In this document: one piece after another, positions 1 to 5,893 of the stretch
Layout of the letters: each line of letters starts with the position of its first letter
How positions within the stretch are numbered: the first letter of the stretch is position 1
NCBI GenBank assembly: GCA_030430835.1
Contig: JAUIKJ010000201.1
Span: 1 to 5,893, forward strand
From: Candidatus Hydrogenedentota bacterium
Lineage (GTDB): Bacteria > Hydrogenedentota > Hydrogenedentia > Hydrogenedentales > JAEUWI01
Direction of reading: 5' to 3'
DNA length: 5,893 nucleotides
Program-made: the position numbers and the translations under genes
Notes under the pieces: generated by a model
What the model was told of the DNA's origin: nothing
Database searches by the model: none
What the model saw: the letters and a program-made list of their open reading frames with translations, nothing else

Positions 1-956
1 TTCCGAGTGCCCGTACTTTCGTGGGGCACAGCCGCCATCGTTTCAGCCGATTCCTCCAAGGCCGGGTCCGCAGTCTCCACGAAACTGAAGGGGGTCTCAC
101 CGCCTTTGTGCTCATGCAGCCAGTAGTCGGTCAGGTACTCGCGATGGAAGGCATACCACGGGAGAAACACCAGCACGGCCAGGACGATGCTCAGACCGCC
201 GTTCACGACCACCCGGCCGAGGGCGCGGTTCCGGTTCGCGGGTTCGCGACAGGCCCAGATGAGTCCCATGCAAAACACGATTGCACTCGCGGGCAGGTAG
301 TAGGCGAAGGCGTTGGGCTTGGTCAGAATCGCGGCCCCATTGATCAATCCGAACAGCGCGGACCACCCGGCCAGGCGAAATCCTTCCGATCGATAGAGCG
401 TATAGATGGCCCAGACGGTCAACGCCGCGATCAGATTCTCGAGTGCCATGTAGCGCGATCCGGCAAAGAGGATCGGGATGAAGCCGACAATGGCCGTGCA
501 AAGCAACGCCCCATCGCGCGCAAACAGTTCGCGTGCGACCCGATAGCACCCCAGCAGCGTCAGCACAAAGCTGACGGTGCCCGCGAGTACGATGACGTCG
601 CGGCTGTAGCCAAACAGCATCGCAAGCAATGCGCCGAGGATGTGCAACAAGGGCGGGTAGGGCGAACGGATTTCCCCGATGGCCTGTAGGCGCTCGCCGA
701 TACCGTCGTAGGCCGGTGCCGCGAGCGCGTAATAGTAGTCGCGCGCGCCGGCGGCGTGAAACTCCTCGTCGATTCGGATGACATGATCATCGACGCGCAG
801 CCACAGTAGATTGGCCGCGATATGGATCAGGATCAGTCCCGCGAGTGTGGCGTATGCGATCCGGGGACGACTAAGGCGCGCGGAAAGTGCGGCGGTTTCT
901 TCTGAGATTTCGGACGACACCCGGCTTCCCCGTAAATCGCGAATTATCGCAGGCAT
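1..956 (-). CDS. GT-C membrane glycosyltransferase (PMT/ArnT-like), 3' end beyond window
   Basis: The frame is open from an ATG at 956-954 to the window edge (318 codons), so the C-terminus is missing. Hydrophobic segments lie near residues 33-53, 101-116, 121-141, 148-166, 171-187, 196-234 (probably two) and 247-268. A long first extracytoplasmic loop (54-100) carries an acidic DE pair at 63-64 and ends in YPPL (100-103). A GSRYMALEN stretch (166-174) and an ILTKPNAF stretch (210-217) resemble the 'sr..lE' and 'llTK' signatures of the dolichyl-phosphate-mannose mannosyltransferase/ArnT class (GT39/GT83). Family knowledge: these inner-membrane enzymes move a sugar from a polyprenyl-phosphate donor to lipid or protein on the outer face. 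The acceptor cannot be told from sequence. The start is uncertain: no Shine-Dalgarno precedes ATG 956, and a near-consensus promoter overlaps it. GTG 920 (codon 13) would remove only the hydrophilic N-terminus. It lies 34 bp after the PEPC stop on the same strand. Confidence 0.83.
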   Translation of the reverse strand, partial: MPAIIRDLRGSRVSSEISEETAALSARLSRPRIAYATLAGLILIHIAANLLWLRVDDHVIRIDEEFHAAGARDYYYALAAPAYDGIGERLQAIGEIRSPYPPLLHILGALLAMLFGYSRDVIVLAGTVSFVLTLLGCYRVARELFARDGALLCTAIVGFIPILFAGSRYMALENLIAALTVWAIYTLYRSEGFRLAGWSALFGLINGAAILTKPNAFAYYLPASAIVFCMGLIWACREPANRNRALGRVVVNGGLSIVLAVLVFLPWYAFHREYLTDYWLHEHKGGETPFSFVETADPALEESAETMAAVPHESTGTR

Positions 957-971
957 GCCGGAATCTGTCAA
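943..971 (-). promoter_or_regulatory. Near-consensus sigma-70 promoter across the glycosyltransferase start
   Basis: On the minus strand a perfect TTGACA (971-966) is followed after exactly 17 nt by GATAAT (948-943), which matches five of six positions of TATAAT. The transcript would begin near 937-935, inside the apparent coding region and downstream of ATG 956. The first in-frame start after that point is GTG at 920-918, preceded by GGGGAAG, a poor Shine-Dalgarno. The match is seen directly; activity is inferred. Confidence 0.5.
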
Positions 972-990
972 TCGGCACGGTGCAGGCGAC

Positions 991-3738
991 TCAGCCCGTC
1001 GTGCGCAATCCGCTCGCGATGGCATTGATGGACAGGAGCAGCGACGGAACCAGCGCGTCGGCGGCAGCTTCGTCGCCCGCAGCGCGCGCGGCGCGGGACT
1101 GGCGGAGCAAGGCGATCTGGCGCTGGTGCAGGTGCCGCAGGCCACGGTCGCGCATGGCGAGGGTCTTCATCATGCGCGGGCGCCGTTCCGCGCGTGGACG
1201 GCCAAAGAGCTTGTCGATCATCGATTCGCAGCGATCCCATTCCCCGACGATAATTCCATAGATGCGATCGCGGATGGCTGTGTCGGCGACCAACTGCGCG
1301 TATTCGTGCATCAACTCCTTGTCGGCCGAGGCCTGGCTCGTCTCCGCGTTGTAGAGGACGTAGCGCATGAAAGGCCAGGTCCGGAGTTGCTCGCGCAGGT
1401 AGGCAAAGTCATTCGGGGATTCCGCCTCGAGGCGCGCGAGCGCGGTGCCCACACCGTACCAGCCCGGCAGATAGTATCGGGCCTGGCTCCAACTGAAGAC
1501 CCAGGGAATCGCCCGGAGATCCTCGAGTGATCGTTTGCCCGTTCGGCGGCTGGGACGCGAACCGATGAAACTCTGCTCCAGGGCATCGATGGGCGTAGCG
1601 TCCGCCCAGAAGCCGATGAAGCCCGGTTCATTCAACAGCGCCTGATACGAGTTCACACTGTATTCGCACAAGCGGTTGCCCAGCGCTTCAAGTTCTGCGT
1701 CTTCGTCCGGACGGCCCTCATGATAGAGCTTCGCGGCCGTGACGCCGGCGAGTAGATGCTCGAGATTATAGGCGCCGGTCACCGGGTTGCCGTACTTCTG
1801 CGCGATGGTCTCGCCCTGTTCCGTGAGCCGGAAACTGCCCATTAGCGAACCATGCGGAAGAGCCTGAAGGAATCGGTGTGTGGGGCCGGCGCCGCGGCTG
1901 GTCGTGCCGCCGCGGCCGTGGAAAAACTCGACCGCTACGCCGCGATCCCGCGCGACGCCCGCGAGCAGTTTCTGCGCCTGATGCAATTCCCACTGGCTGG
2001 CGAGAACACCACCGGACTTGTTGCTGTCACTGTAGCCGAGCATCACCTGTTGCACGGGGCGATCCGGGCACTGCAACGCAAGACTCGCCCGCGTGACGGG
2101 GTGGTCGAGAAAGTCGGCGAGAATCTTCGGGCTGTTGCGCAGGTCGTCCACCGTCTCGAAGAGCGGAACCACGGGAATCTCGCAGCCGATGCCTTGATCC
2201 GTCTGCTGCATAAGACCGGCTTCCCGGGCGAGCACATAGACGGTCAGAAGATCCGAGACGTCGCGCGTCATGCTGACGATGAAGGAACCGATGCCCGCAC
2301 GCCCGTGTTTGTCGATCTGATTGGCGATGACCTGGTACGCGTCCACGACGGCGCGGGCGTGTTCCCCATACTCCTGTCGCCGCGGTCCGAGGGGGCGCGG
2401 CACCTCGAGTTCCTTCGAGAGGTACGCGCGGCGCGCGGCCTCGTCGCCCTTCGTGTATGCGGCCGCATCCAGGCCAGCGGCGGTCAACAACTGGCTCAGT
2501 GCCTGCTCATGAAACTCGCTGTTCTGGCGCACGTCCAAGGCCGCGGTGTGGAAACCGAAGATGTCGAGATTGCGCATCGTCGGGATCACGTCGGCATCGG
2601 CGAGGCGCCGGGCCTGAATGGCCAAAAGGGCATCACACAACAGGGACAGGTCCTTGCGCAGCGCGAGCGGCGATGCATACTGGGCCTCGCCCTGCACACC
2701 GTCCGGTGCGCCGGGCACGCGGTGGCGCATGAGTGCAGCCCAACGCTGCCAAGGCTCGTTCGGGTAGGGTGCCACAGTCGCGAGGTCCGGGGTCTGGGAC
2801 TCGATCGACGCGAGGGCGTCCCGCAGTTCCGGCGTGCTCTCCTGCAACAGGTCCAGCAGTGGCATCTTGTGCATGACGCTGGTCACGTCCCGGTATGCAG
2901 CGCGCAGGGCCGACGACCGCAGTCGCGCCAGCGCGTGCCGCGTGGTGTCCGCCGTGACCAGGGGGTGCCCGTCCCGGTCACCGCCGACCCAGTTACCAAA
3001 GCGCAACGAGGGCAGCGCACTCGGACGCGCTATCTTCGCGGGGTCAAAGCCCGCTTCGCGCCAGGCATCCCGTAGTCGCTGGTCAACCCGCGGGACGGCG
3101 CGGGGCAGGCTCTTCCGGAAGTAGTCGAGGATATGGTCCAATTCCGAGGCAACGTCCGGCTTGTGGAGAAACATCTCGCCGGTACGCCAGAGCCGTTCGA
3201 GGGCGACAAGGAATTCCTCGCGTAGTGCGCGCTTTTCGCGGTGGGTCCAGATGGGGTTTGCATGCTGCTGAAGCAGGGCAAAGATCTCACGGTGCTGCCG
3301 GAGCACGACCGGGCGCTTGGCTTCTGTCGGGTGGGCCGTGAATACGACTTCGACCCGGACACTCTTCAAGGTCTCCGCGATCTGGTCTTCGCTGAACCCA
3401 TCGTCGCGCAGTGAACGCAGGGTGTGCGCCCAGAGTCCGGGTTCGTCGAGGTAGCCAATCTCCGCGACACGCTGGCGCCGCGCCTGGATGGCAGCGTTCT
3501 CTTCGACAAGGTTGAGCAACTGGAACCAGATCGAGAACACCTGCAATTCGCGGTCGATGGTGCCGGAGGCCGATGCGGGTGAATCGACCGCGTTTCCTGG
3601 GGCGTTGTCGTCATCGAGCAGGCGGGCGAGTGCGGGTTCCCCAAGTTCGATCAGGACTTCCCGAAAACACTCGGAGAGGTACGCCATGTCGCGATCGATG
3701 CGTTCATACCACTCTTGATAGATGCTGTCCAGGGCCAT
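991..3738 (-). CDS. ppc: Phosphoenolpyruvate carboxylase
   Basis: This cytoplasmic enzyme carboxylates phosphoenolpyruvate with bicarbonate to oxaloacetate and phosphate, refilling the TCA cycle. The protein has 915 residues (E. coli enzyme: 883) and appears intact. Motifs in order: FTAHPTEAKR with the catalytic His at 136 (E. coli His138); GNWVGGDRDGHP at 248-259; PLFET with the metal ligand Glu528; GYSDSNKSGG at 568-577 with metal ligand Asp571 and Lys574; FHGRGGTTSRGAGP at 606-619 with His607, Arg609 and Arg615; LRAIPWVFSW at 741-750; and the C-terminal LRTTG. By eye alignment with E. coli, two of the four aspartate-inhibitor ligands are changed (Lys773 to Asn798, Asn881 to Thr913). Residues 42-60 form an Asp/Ala/Ser-rich linker that is probably disordered. 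The ATG at 3738 has a TGGAG ribosome-binding site 6 nt upstream. A terminator upstream separates it from the RRM gene, so its promoter should lie in 3739-3860. No plant-type N-terminal phosphorylation site is apparent. Confidence 0.98.
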   Translation of the reverse strand: MALDSIYQEWYERIDRDMAYLSECFREVLIELGEPALARLLDDDNAPGNAVDSPASASGTIDRELQVFSIWFQLLNLVEENAAIQARRQRVAEIGYLDEPGLWAHTLRSLRDDGFSEDQIAETLKSVRVEVVFTAHPTEAKRPVVLRQHREIFALLQQHANPIWTHREKRALREEFLVALERLWRTGEMFLHKPDVASELDHILDYFRKSLPRAVPRVDQRLRDAWREAGFDPAKIARPSALPSLRFGNWVGGDRDGHPLVTADTTRHALARLRSSALRAAYRDVTSVMHKMPLLDLLQESTPELRDALASIESQTPDLATVAPYPNEPWQRWAALMRHRVPGAPDGVQGEAQYASPLALRKDLSLLCDALLAIQARRLADADVIPTMRNLDIFGFHTAALDVRQNSEFHEQALSQLLTAAGLDAAAYTKGDEAARRAYLSKELEVPRPLGPRRQEYGEHARAVVDAYQVIANQIDKHGRAGIGSFIVSMTRDVSDLLTVYVLAREAGLMQQTDQGIGCEIPVVPLFETVDDLRNSPKILADFLDHPVTRASLALQCPDRPVQQVMLGYSDSNKSGGVLASQWELHQAQKLLAGVARDRGVAVEFFHGRGGTTSRGAGPTHRFLQALPHGSLMGSFRLTEQGETIAQKYGNPVTGAYNLEHLLAGVTAAKLYHEGRPDEDAELEALGNRLCEYSVNSYQALLNEPGFIGFWADATPIDALEQSFIGSRPSRRTGKRSLEDLRAIPWVFSWSQARYYLPGWYGVGTALARLEAESPNDFAYLREQLRTWPFMRYVLYNAETSQASADKELMHEYAQLVADTAIRDRIYGIIVGEWDRCESMIDKLFGRPRAERRPRMMKTLAMRDRGLRHLHQRQIALLRQSRAARAAGDEAAADALVPSLLLSINAIASGLRTTG

Positions 3739-3860
3739 TCAGAACTCCATTGGATGGGATGGCGCCGAGGGTAGACGCGAAGCAACTACAGCGGAGGCTA
3801 GCTTATCAGGTCTCTTGGTCTCGAAAAAAGATCTTCGGGTGGTGCCGCACGCGGTGTCCC
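3739..3860 (-). promoter_or_regulatory. Leader and presumed promoter region of ppc
   Basis: A strong terminator closes the upstream gene at about 3861, so ppc transcription should begin in this 122-bp gap. I find no convincing -35/-10 pair. The best -10-like element is TGATAA on the minus strand (3808-3803), with only a T-rich stretch (3833-3828) at about the right distance upstream. Apart from the ribosome-binding site, nothing else is recognisable. Confidence 0.3.
3745..3749 (-). promoter_or_regulatory. Ribosome-binding site of ppc
   Basis: TGGAG on the minus strand, with 6 nt between it and the ATG at 3738-3736. It supports this start for the carboxylase. Confidence 0.7.
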
Positions 3861-3903
3861 AAAAAATAATCGGACCCGGCTCCCTGAGGAGCCGGGCCCG
3901 ATT
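3861..3903 (-). terminator. Intrinsic terminator of the RRM gene
   Basis: A perfect 9-bp GC-rich stem (3875-3883 with 3888-3896, loop CTGA on the plus strand) is extended by six more pairs (3868-3873 with 3898-3903) past one A/C mismatch. Read on the minus strand, the hairpin is followed by TTA and then six T (3866-3861). It starts 22 bp after the RRM stop codon. The plus-strand side has no T run, so it acts in one direction only. It insulates ppc from the upstream gene. Confidence 0.93.
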
Positions 3904-3924
3904 CGGTGTCAGTCCAGGTGCGGC

Positions 3925-4218
3925 CTAGTAGCGGTTGTAGCCGCCACGGCCGCCGCCACCACCACCACCACGATCGACGCGCGGACGCGCTTCGTTGCAG
4001 GTGACCGTACGGCCATCAAGATCGCGGCCGTTGATTTCGCTCATCGCCTTCGTGGCTTCCGAGTCGTTCGGCATTTCCACGAAACCAAAGCCACGCGAAC
4101 GGCCGGTTTCACGGTCGCTGACAACGCTCGCGTCGTTTACCTGACCATACTGCTCGAACGCAGCGCGGAGGCCTTCGTTGTCGGTGTTGTACGACAGATT
4201 TCCCACATACAGTTTCAT
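3925..4218 (-). CDS. RRM-domain RNA-binding protein with glycine-rich tail
   Basis: A 97-residue protein with a single RNA recognition motif. RNP2 is LYVGNL (3-8) and RNP1 is RGFGFVEM (42-49); their aromatic residues Tyr4, Phe44 and Phe46 are the usual base-stacking positions. The domain ends near residue 77 and is followed by an Arg/Gly tail (83-97): one Arg, seven Gly in a row, then RGGYNRY. This matches the small bacterial/cyanobacterial Rbp-type proteins, single-stranded RNA binders often linked to cold or stress responses; the RNA target here is unknown. The ATG at 4218 is preceded by AAGGA at 7 nt spacing. The gene stands alone: its own leader of about 200 bp lies upstream and a strong intrinsic terminator downstream, which suggests a monocistronic and possibly abundant transcript (inference). 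Confidence 0.96.
   Translation of the reverse strand: MKLYVGNLSYNTDNEGLRAAFEQYGQVNDASVVSDRETGRSRGFGFVEMPNDSEATKAMSEINGRDLDGRTVTCNEARPRVDRGGGGGGGRGGYNRY
3949..3969 (-). repeat. GGT/GGC trinucleotide run coding for seven glycines
   Basis: Codons 84-90 of the RRM protein are four GGT followed by three GGC. The run is in frame, so slippage would only change the number of glycines in the tail. Confidence 0.75.
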
Positions 4219-4225
4219 CGTCTTG

Positions 4226-4230
4226 TCCTT
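4226..4230 (-). promoter_or_regulatory. Ribosome-binding site of the RRM gene
   Basis: AAGGA on the minus strand, 7 nt before the ATG at 4218-4216. It fixes the start, which is only two codons before the RNP2 motif. Confidence 0.75.
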
Positions 4231-4368
4231 TCCAGACAGGTTACTTGGAGGGTCGCGATCAACATCGGGCAGTAACCAATCCGAAAGGAAACGCAGGTAG
4301 GCGCAAGCTTACAAGGAAACGGAATCTGTTACAGAACGGTGTCTCGAACGCTAGGGCTCCGAACACGT

Positions 4369-4383
4369 GTGCAACCATTGCAC
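4369..4383. promoter_or_regulatory. 15-bp dyad upstream of the RRM gene (possible operator)
   Basis: GTGCAA, 3 nt, TTGCAC: a perfect 6+6 inverted repeat in the gap between the EEP gene and the RRM gene. It overlaps by 2 bp an 8-bp palindrome, ACACGTGT (4363-4370). If the weak promoter at 4390-4418 is real, transcription would start at the edge of this dyad, an operator-like position. It has no T run and is short, so it is a poor terminator. Confidence 0.3.
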
Positions 4384-4389
4384 GGGAGA

Positions 4390-4418
4390 AGTCTACAACA
4401 TGCCCGGTATAAACACAA
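4390..4418 (-). promoter_or_regulatory. Weak candidate promoter of the RRM gene
   Basis: On the minus strand, TTGTGT (4418-4413), a 17-nt spacer and TAGACT (4395-4390) match 3/6 and 4/6 consensus positions. It would start RNA near 4383 and give a 5' leader of about 165 nt. This is the best pair seen in the 204-bp gap but is not compelling. Confidence 0.22.
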
Positions 4419-4422
4419 TAAT

Positions 4423-5388
4423 TTATTGACGTTGCCCGCTGCCGGGCGCTAACCGAAACCGAACCATCAGCGGCGCATGATCGCTCAGCGGCACCCCCTC
4501 GGGATCTCGGAATTCCGAGGCGTCCCGAATTGCGTGTCGCGGTGTTATTGTCCACCGTGCGCCAGAGCGGTACAGCACGTGATCGACACCGTCGAAGGCG
4601 GGGCCGTTCAAGACTTCACCGGCATCCTGAAGGCGCAACGCAAGAAGAATTGCGTCAAAAAGTTGGGGTTGGCTCAGCGTGTCGAAGCGGGCCGGTACCG
4701 TGCCGGCCACAATCTCCGGGTGCTGGCCGTCCCCCCGGCTGTGCCGCATGTTGAAGTCACCCAGGAGCAGCAGGGCGTCGTCCGCCGGGGTGTTGGCATT
4801 GACAAAATCGATGAGTTCCCGGGCCTGGCCCCGGCGCGCCTCCATGGAGGATGGCGTTTTCGCGGCCACCATGTGCGTGTTGTAGACATCGAGAGGCCGA
4901 CCGTGGATTCGGAGTCGCGTCAGCAGAATGCCCTTCGAAGCGATTCGGTTCTCGAAGTTTCCGCCTCGGCTGTAGTGGAAGGTGCGCTCATGTTCCAGCG
5001 GGAAGCGCGCCAGGGTAGAGAGCCCTGACCCCACCAGCTTTGCGGGGTGTCGGAGCCCGCCGTGGTAGACCCGGACCGGATGCTCCGTTCCCTCCCACAA
5101 CAGCGCGTGGTCCTTGAAACACTCTTGGACGGCCACGATGTCGTAGTGGTTGAGCCGGGGGGCGATGAAGGGAAACTTGTGATCGGAATCGTCGAACCAA
5201 GGACGCGCCTGAACATTGTAGGCGAACACGCTGATTTCCGTGGCAGCGTTGGGCGGCACCGGTTCGGAGAGATAACCCGTGTCCCCGATCACGACAATCG
5301 TCGTGCCCATGCGCCACCGGGTGATGCCCGCCAACAGCAACAGCAGAACGAGAACCACCACCCCAGCGCGCGTAGCACGTGATGACAT
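4423..5388 (-). CDS. Membrane-anchored EEP-superfamily (sphingomyelinase-like) hydrolase
   Basis: A 321-residue protein of the endonuclease/exonuclease/phosphatase fold, the metal-dependent phosphodiesterases that include DNase I-like nucleases, AP endonucleases, inositol phosphatases and neutral sphingomyelinases. Counting from ATG 5388: a hydrophobic helix at 9-22 (signal anchor or signal peptide); Asn58 in AYNVQ; metal-binding Glu89 in VAVQECF; His172 in YNTHM; Asp211 and Asn213 in LLGDFNMR; Asp269 in DHVLYRS; and Asp303-His304 in LSDHAPL. The full catalytic set is present, so it should be active, probably in the periplasm facing out from the inner membrane. The QECF context and overall layout look closer to sphingomyelinase C-like members than to DNA repair enzymes, but the substrate cannot be assigned. 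The frame can be extended to a TTG at 5397, which I reject because the AAAAAGG ribosome-binding site would touch it; ATG 5388 has 9-nt spacing. It is divergent from the MscS gene. Confidence 0.92.
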   Translation of the reverse strand: MSSRATRAGVVVLVLLLLLAGITRWRMGTTIVVIGDTGYLSEPVPPNAATEISVFAYNVQARPWFDDSDHKFPFIAPRLNHYDIVAVQECFKDHALLWEGTEHPVRVYHGGLRHPAKLVGSGLSTLARFPLEHERTFHYSRGGNFENRIASKGILLTRLRIHGRPLDVYNTHMVAAKTPSSMEARRGQARELIDFVNANTPADDALLLLGDFNMRHSRGDGQHPEIVAGTVPARFDTLSQPQLFDAILLALRLQDAGEVLNGPAFDGVDHVLYRSGARWTITPRHAIRDASEFRDPEGVPLSDHAPLMVRFRLAPGSGQRQ

Positions 5389-5397
5389 CGAAGCCAA

Positions 5398-5404
5398 CCT
5401 TTTT
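5398..5404 (-). promoter_or_regulatory. Ribosome-binding site deciding the EEP gene start
   Basis: AAAAAGG on the minus strand lies 9 nt before ATG 5388 and directly abuts TTG 5397. The spacing favours the ATG. A TGATAA sequence (5416-5411) just upstream could be the -10 of this gene, but its -35 is poor. Confidence 0.45.
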
Positions 5405-5432
5405 CACTTTTATCAGGCACGGAATCGCGCCC

Positions 5433-5462
5433 TTAAAAAACTTGGGGAACGGATGGTATCAT
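5433..5462 (+). promoter_or_regulatory. Candidate sigma-70 promoter of the MscS-like gene
   Basis: TTAAAA (5433-5438, 4/6 match) is followed after 18 nt by TATCAT (5457-5462, 5/6 match). RNA would start near 5469, about 23 nt before the ATG, leaving room for the ribosome-binding site. Confidence 0.4.
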
Positions 5463-5481
5463 GCCCCGAAACCCGAGAAAC

Positions 5482-5487
5482 AGGAGG
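5482..5487 (+). promoter_or_regulatory. Ribosome-binding site of the MscS-like gene
   Basis: A perfect AGGAGG lies 4 nt before ATG 5492. The spacing is short. A second in-frame ATG at 5501 would have 13 nt, so 5492 is preferred and 5501 is a possible alternative. Confidence 0.75.
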
Positions 5488-5491
5488 GGAC

Positions 5492-5893
5492 ATGCCTCGA
5501 ATGAATGCGGCGCCGCGTGCGCTTGGAATGGTACTGCTGCTGGCCGTCATGACCGTAAGTGTCGACGATGCCCATGCGGCAGACGATACGGCCTCGGACT
5601 ACGCGGTCATCACCACGGGCGACCCCAACATCCCGCTGGATGAATTGAAACTTGTATTGATGCCGCTGACCCTCGATGAACTCCGGGCAGAAGCAGCGGC
5701 ATGGGTCGAATTGGTGCGGCGCAAGGCGCATGAGATCAGCGACGCGGAGATCGCCGCGCGCTATAAATCAAAAGAGATCAAAGAGACCGCGTCCGCGGCC
5801 AAGGCCGCGAAGCAGGCGAGCGACGCTGTGGCCTCGGGTAGTGTGGACGACGACGCGGCCGAGAAGATCGACAAGGCCGCCGAAGAACTGAAG
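5492..5893 (+). CDS. Probable MscS-family mechanosensitive channel, N-terminal part only
   Basis: The frame is open from ATG 5492 to the window edge (134 codons), so the membrane and pore domains are not visible. Residues 1-29 look like a signal peptide: Arg near the start, hydrophobic core about 11-23, and an AHA/AD cleavage site after residue 29. The following segment, from IPLDELKLVLMPLT (47-60) through DELRAEAAAW (62-71) to EISDAEIAARY (81-91), resembles the periplasmic N-terminal extension found before the channel domain in a set of larger MscS-family proteins; this is recognition from memory, not a search. Residues 92-134 are rich in Ala, Lys, Glu and Asp and probably form a helix or coiled coil. 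MscS channels open on membrane tension to release solutes during osmotic downshift. The gene has its own AGGAGG site and a plausible promoter, and is divergent from the EEP gene. Confidence 0.75.
   Translation, partial: MPRMNAAPRALGMVLLLAVMTVSVDDAHAADDTASDYAVITTGDPNIPLDELKLVLMPLTLDELRAEAAAWVELVRRKAHEISDAEIAARYKSKEIKETASAAKAAKQASDAVASGSVDDDAAEKIDKAAEELK

Noticed and set aside
21..689. Plus-strand open frame of 222 codons
   Set aside because: It is antisense to the glycosyltransferase, whose frame is open across the whole region and encodes regular membrane spans.
975..983. GCAC-G-GTGC dyad between ppc and the glycosyltransferase as a terminator
   Set aside because: A single-base loop cannot form a normal hairpin and there is no T run on either side.
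811..1530. Plus-strand open frame of 239 codons
   Set aside because: It is antisense to the PEPC 3' end and the glycosyltransferase 5' end, both of which carry clear family motifs; it has no domain signature of its own.
1852..3075. Plus-strand open frame of 407 codons
   Set aside because: It lies wholly antisense to the intact PEPC gene. GC-rich DNA commonly gives long antisense frames, and the translation shows no recognisable domain.
4434..4447. GCCCG-CTGC-CGGGC hairpin near the EEP stop as its terminator
   Set aside because: It lies inside the coding region, has only 5 bp of stem, and on the minus strand is followed by mixed sequence rather than a T run. I see no convincing terminator for this gene.
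4259..4555. Minus-strand 98-codon frame running from the EEP 3' end into the RRM leader
   Set aside because: It overlaps the EEP catalytic C-terminus in another frame and shows no motif.
5395..5397. TTG as start of the EEP gene
   Set aside because: The AAAAAGG site directly abuts it with no spacing, whereas ATG 5388 is 9 nt away.
5459..5731. Minus-strand 90-codon frame opposite the MscS-like gene
   Set aside because: The plus-strand gene has a perfect AGGAGG, a signal peptide and family-like sequence; the antisense frame has none of these.

Overview
This GC-rich window (codons mostly ending in G or C) reads as chromosomal housekeeping DNA of a Gram-negative bacterium. A gammaproteobacterium is my best guess, from the small RRM/glycine-rich protein and the style of the phosphoenolpyruvate carboxylase (PEPC). 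That placement is inference; no rRNA or other taxonomic marker is present. I see no mobile element, CRISPR array, tRNA or phage gene.

Layout: four genes lie on the minus strand and one on the plus strand. From right to left, a divergent intergenic region of about 100 bp (5389-5491) separates the plus-strand gene (5492 to the window end), which encodes the N-terminus of a probable MscS-type mechanosensitive channel with a signal peptide, from a minus-strand membrane-anchored endonuclease/exonuclease/phosphatase (EEP) superfamily hydrolase (4423-5388). A leader of about 200 bp with two small dyads follows, then a 97-residue RNA-binding protein with one RRM and a Gly/Arg tail (3925-4218), closed by a strong intrinsic terminator (3861-3903). 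Next come a complete 915-residue PEPC (991-3738) and, after a 34-bp gap, the N-terminal 318 codons of a multi-membrane-span GT-C glycosyltransferase (956 down to the left edge).

The genes do not form an obvious pathway. PEPC is anaplerotic (oxaloacetate supply), the glycosyltransferase belongs to the envelope, the RRM protein is a likely RNA chaperone, the EEP protein is a probable periplasmic phosphodiesterase, and the MscS homologue handles osmotic stress. The terminator after the RRM gene separates it from PEPC. PEPC and the glycosyltransferase could be cotranscribed, but a near-consensus sigma-70 promoter sits exactly across the glycosyltransferase's apparent start codon. That suggests separate transcription and a start 12 codons further in.

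The points most worth a second look are that start-overlapping promoter, the apparent substitution of two of the four aspartate-inhibitor ligands in PEPC, the anchored EEP hydrolase, and the dyads ahead of the RRM gene. I found nothing that supports a new multi-gene system.
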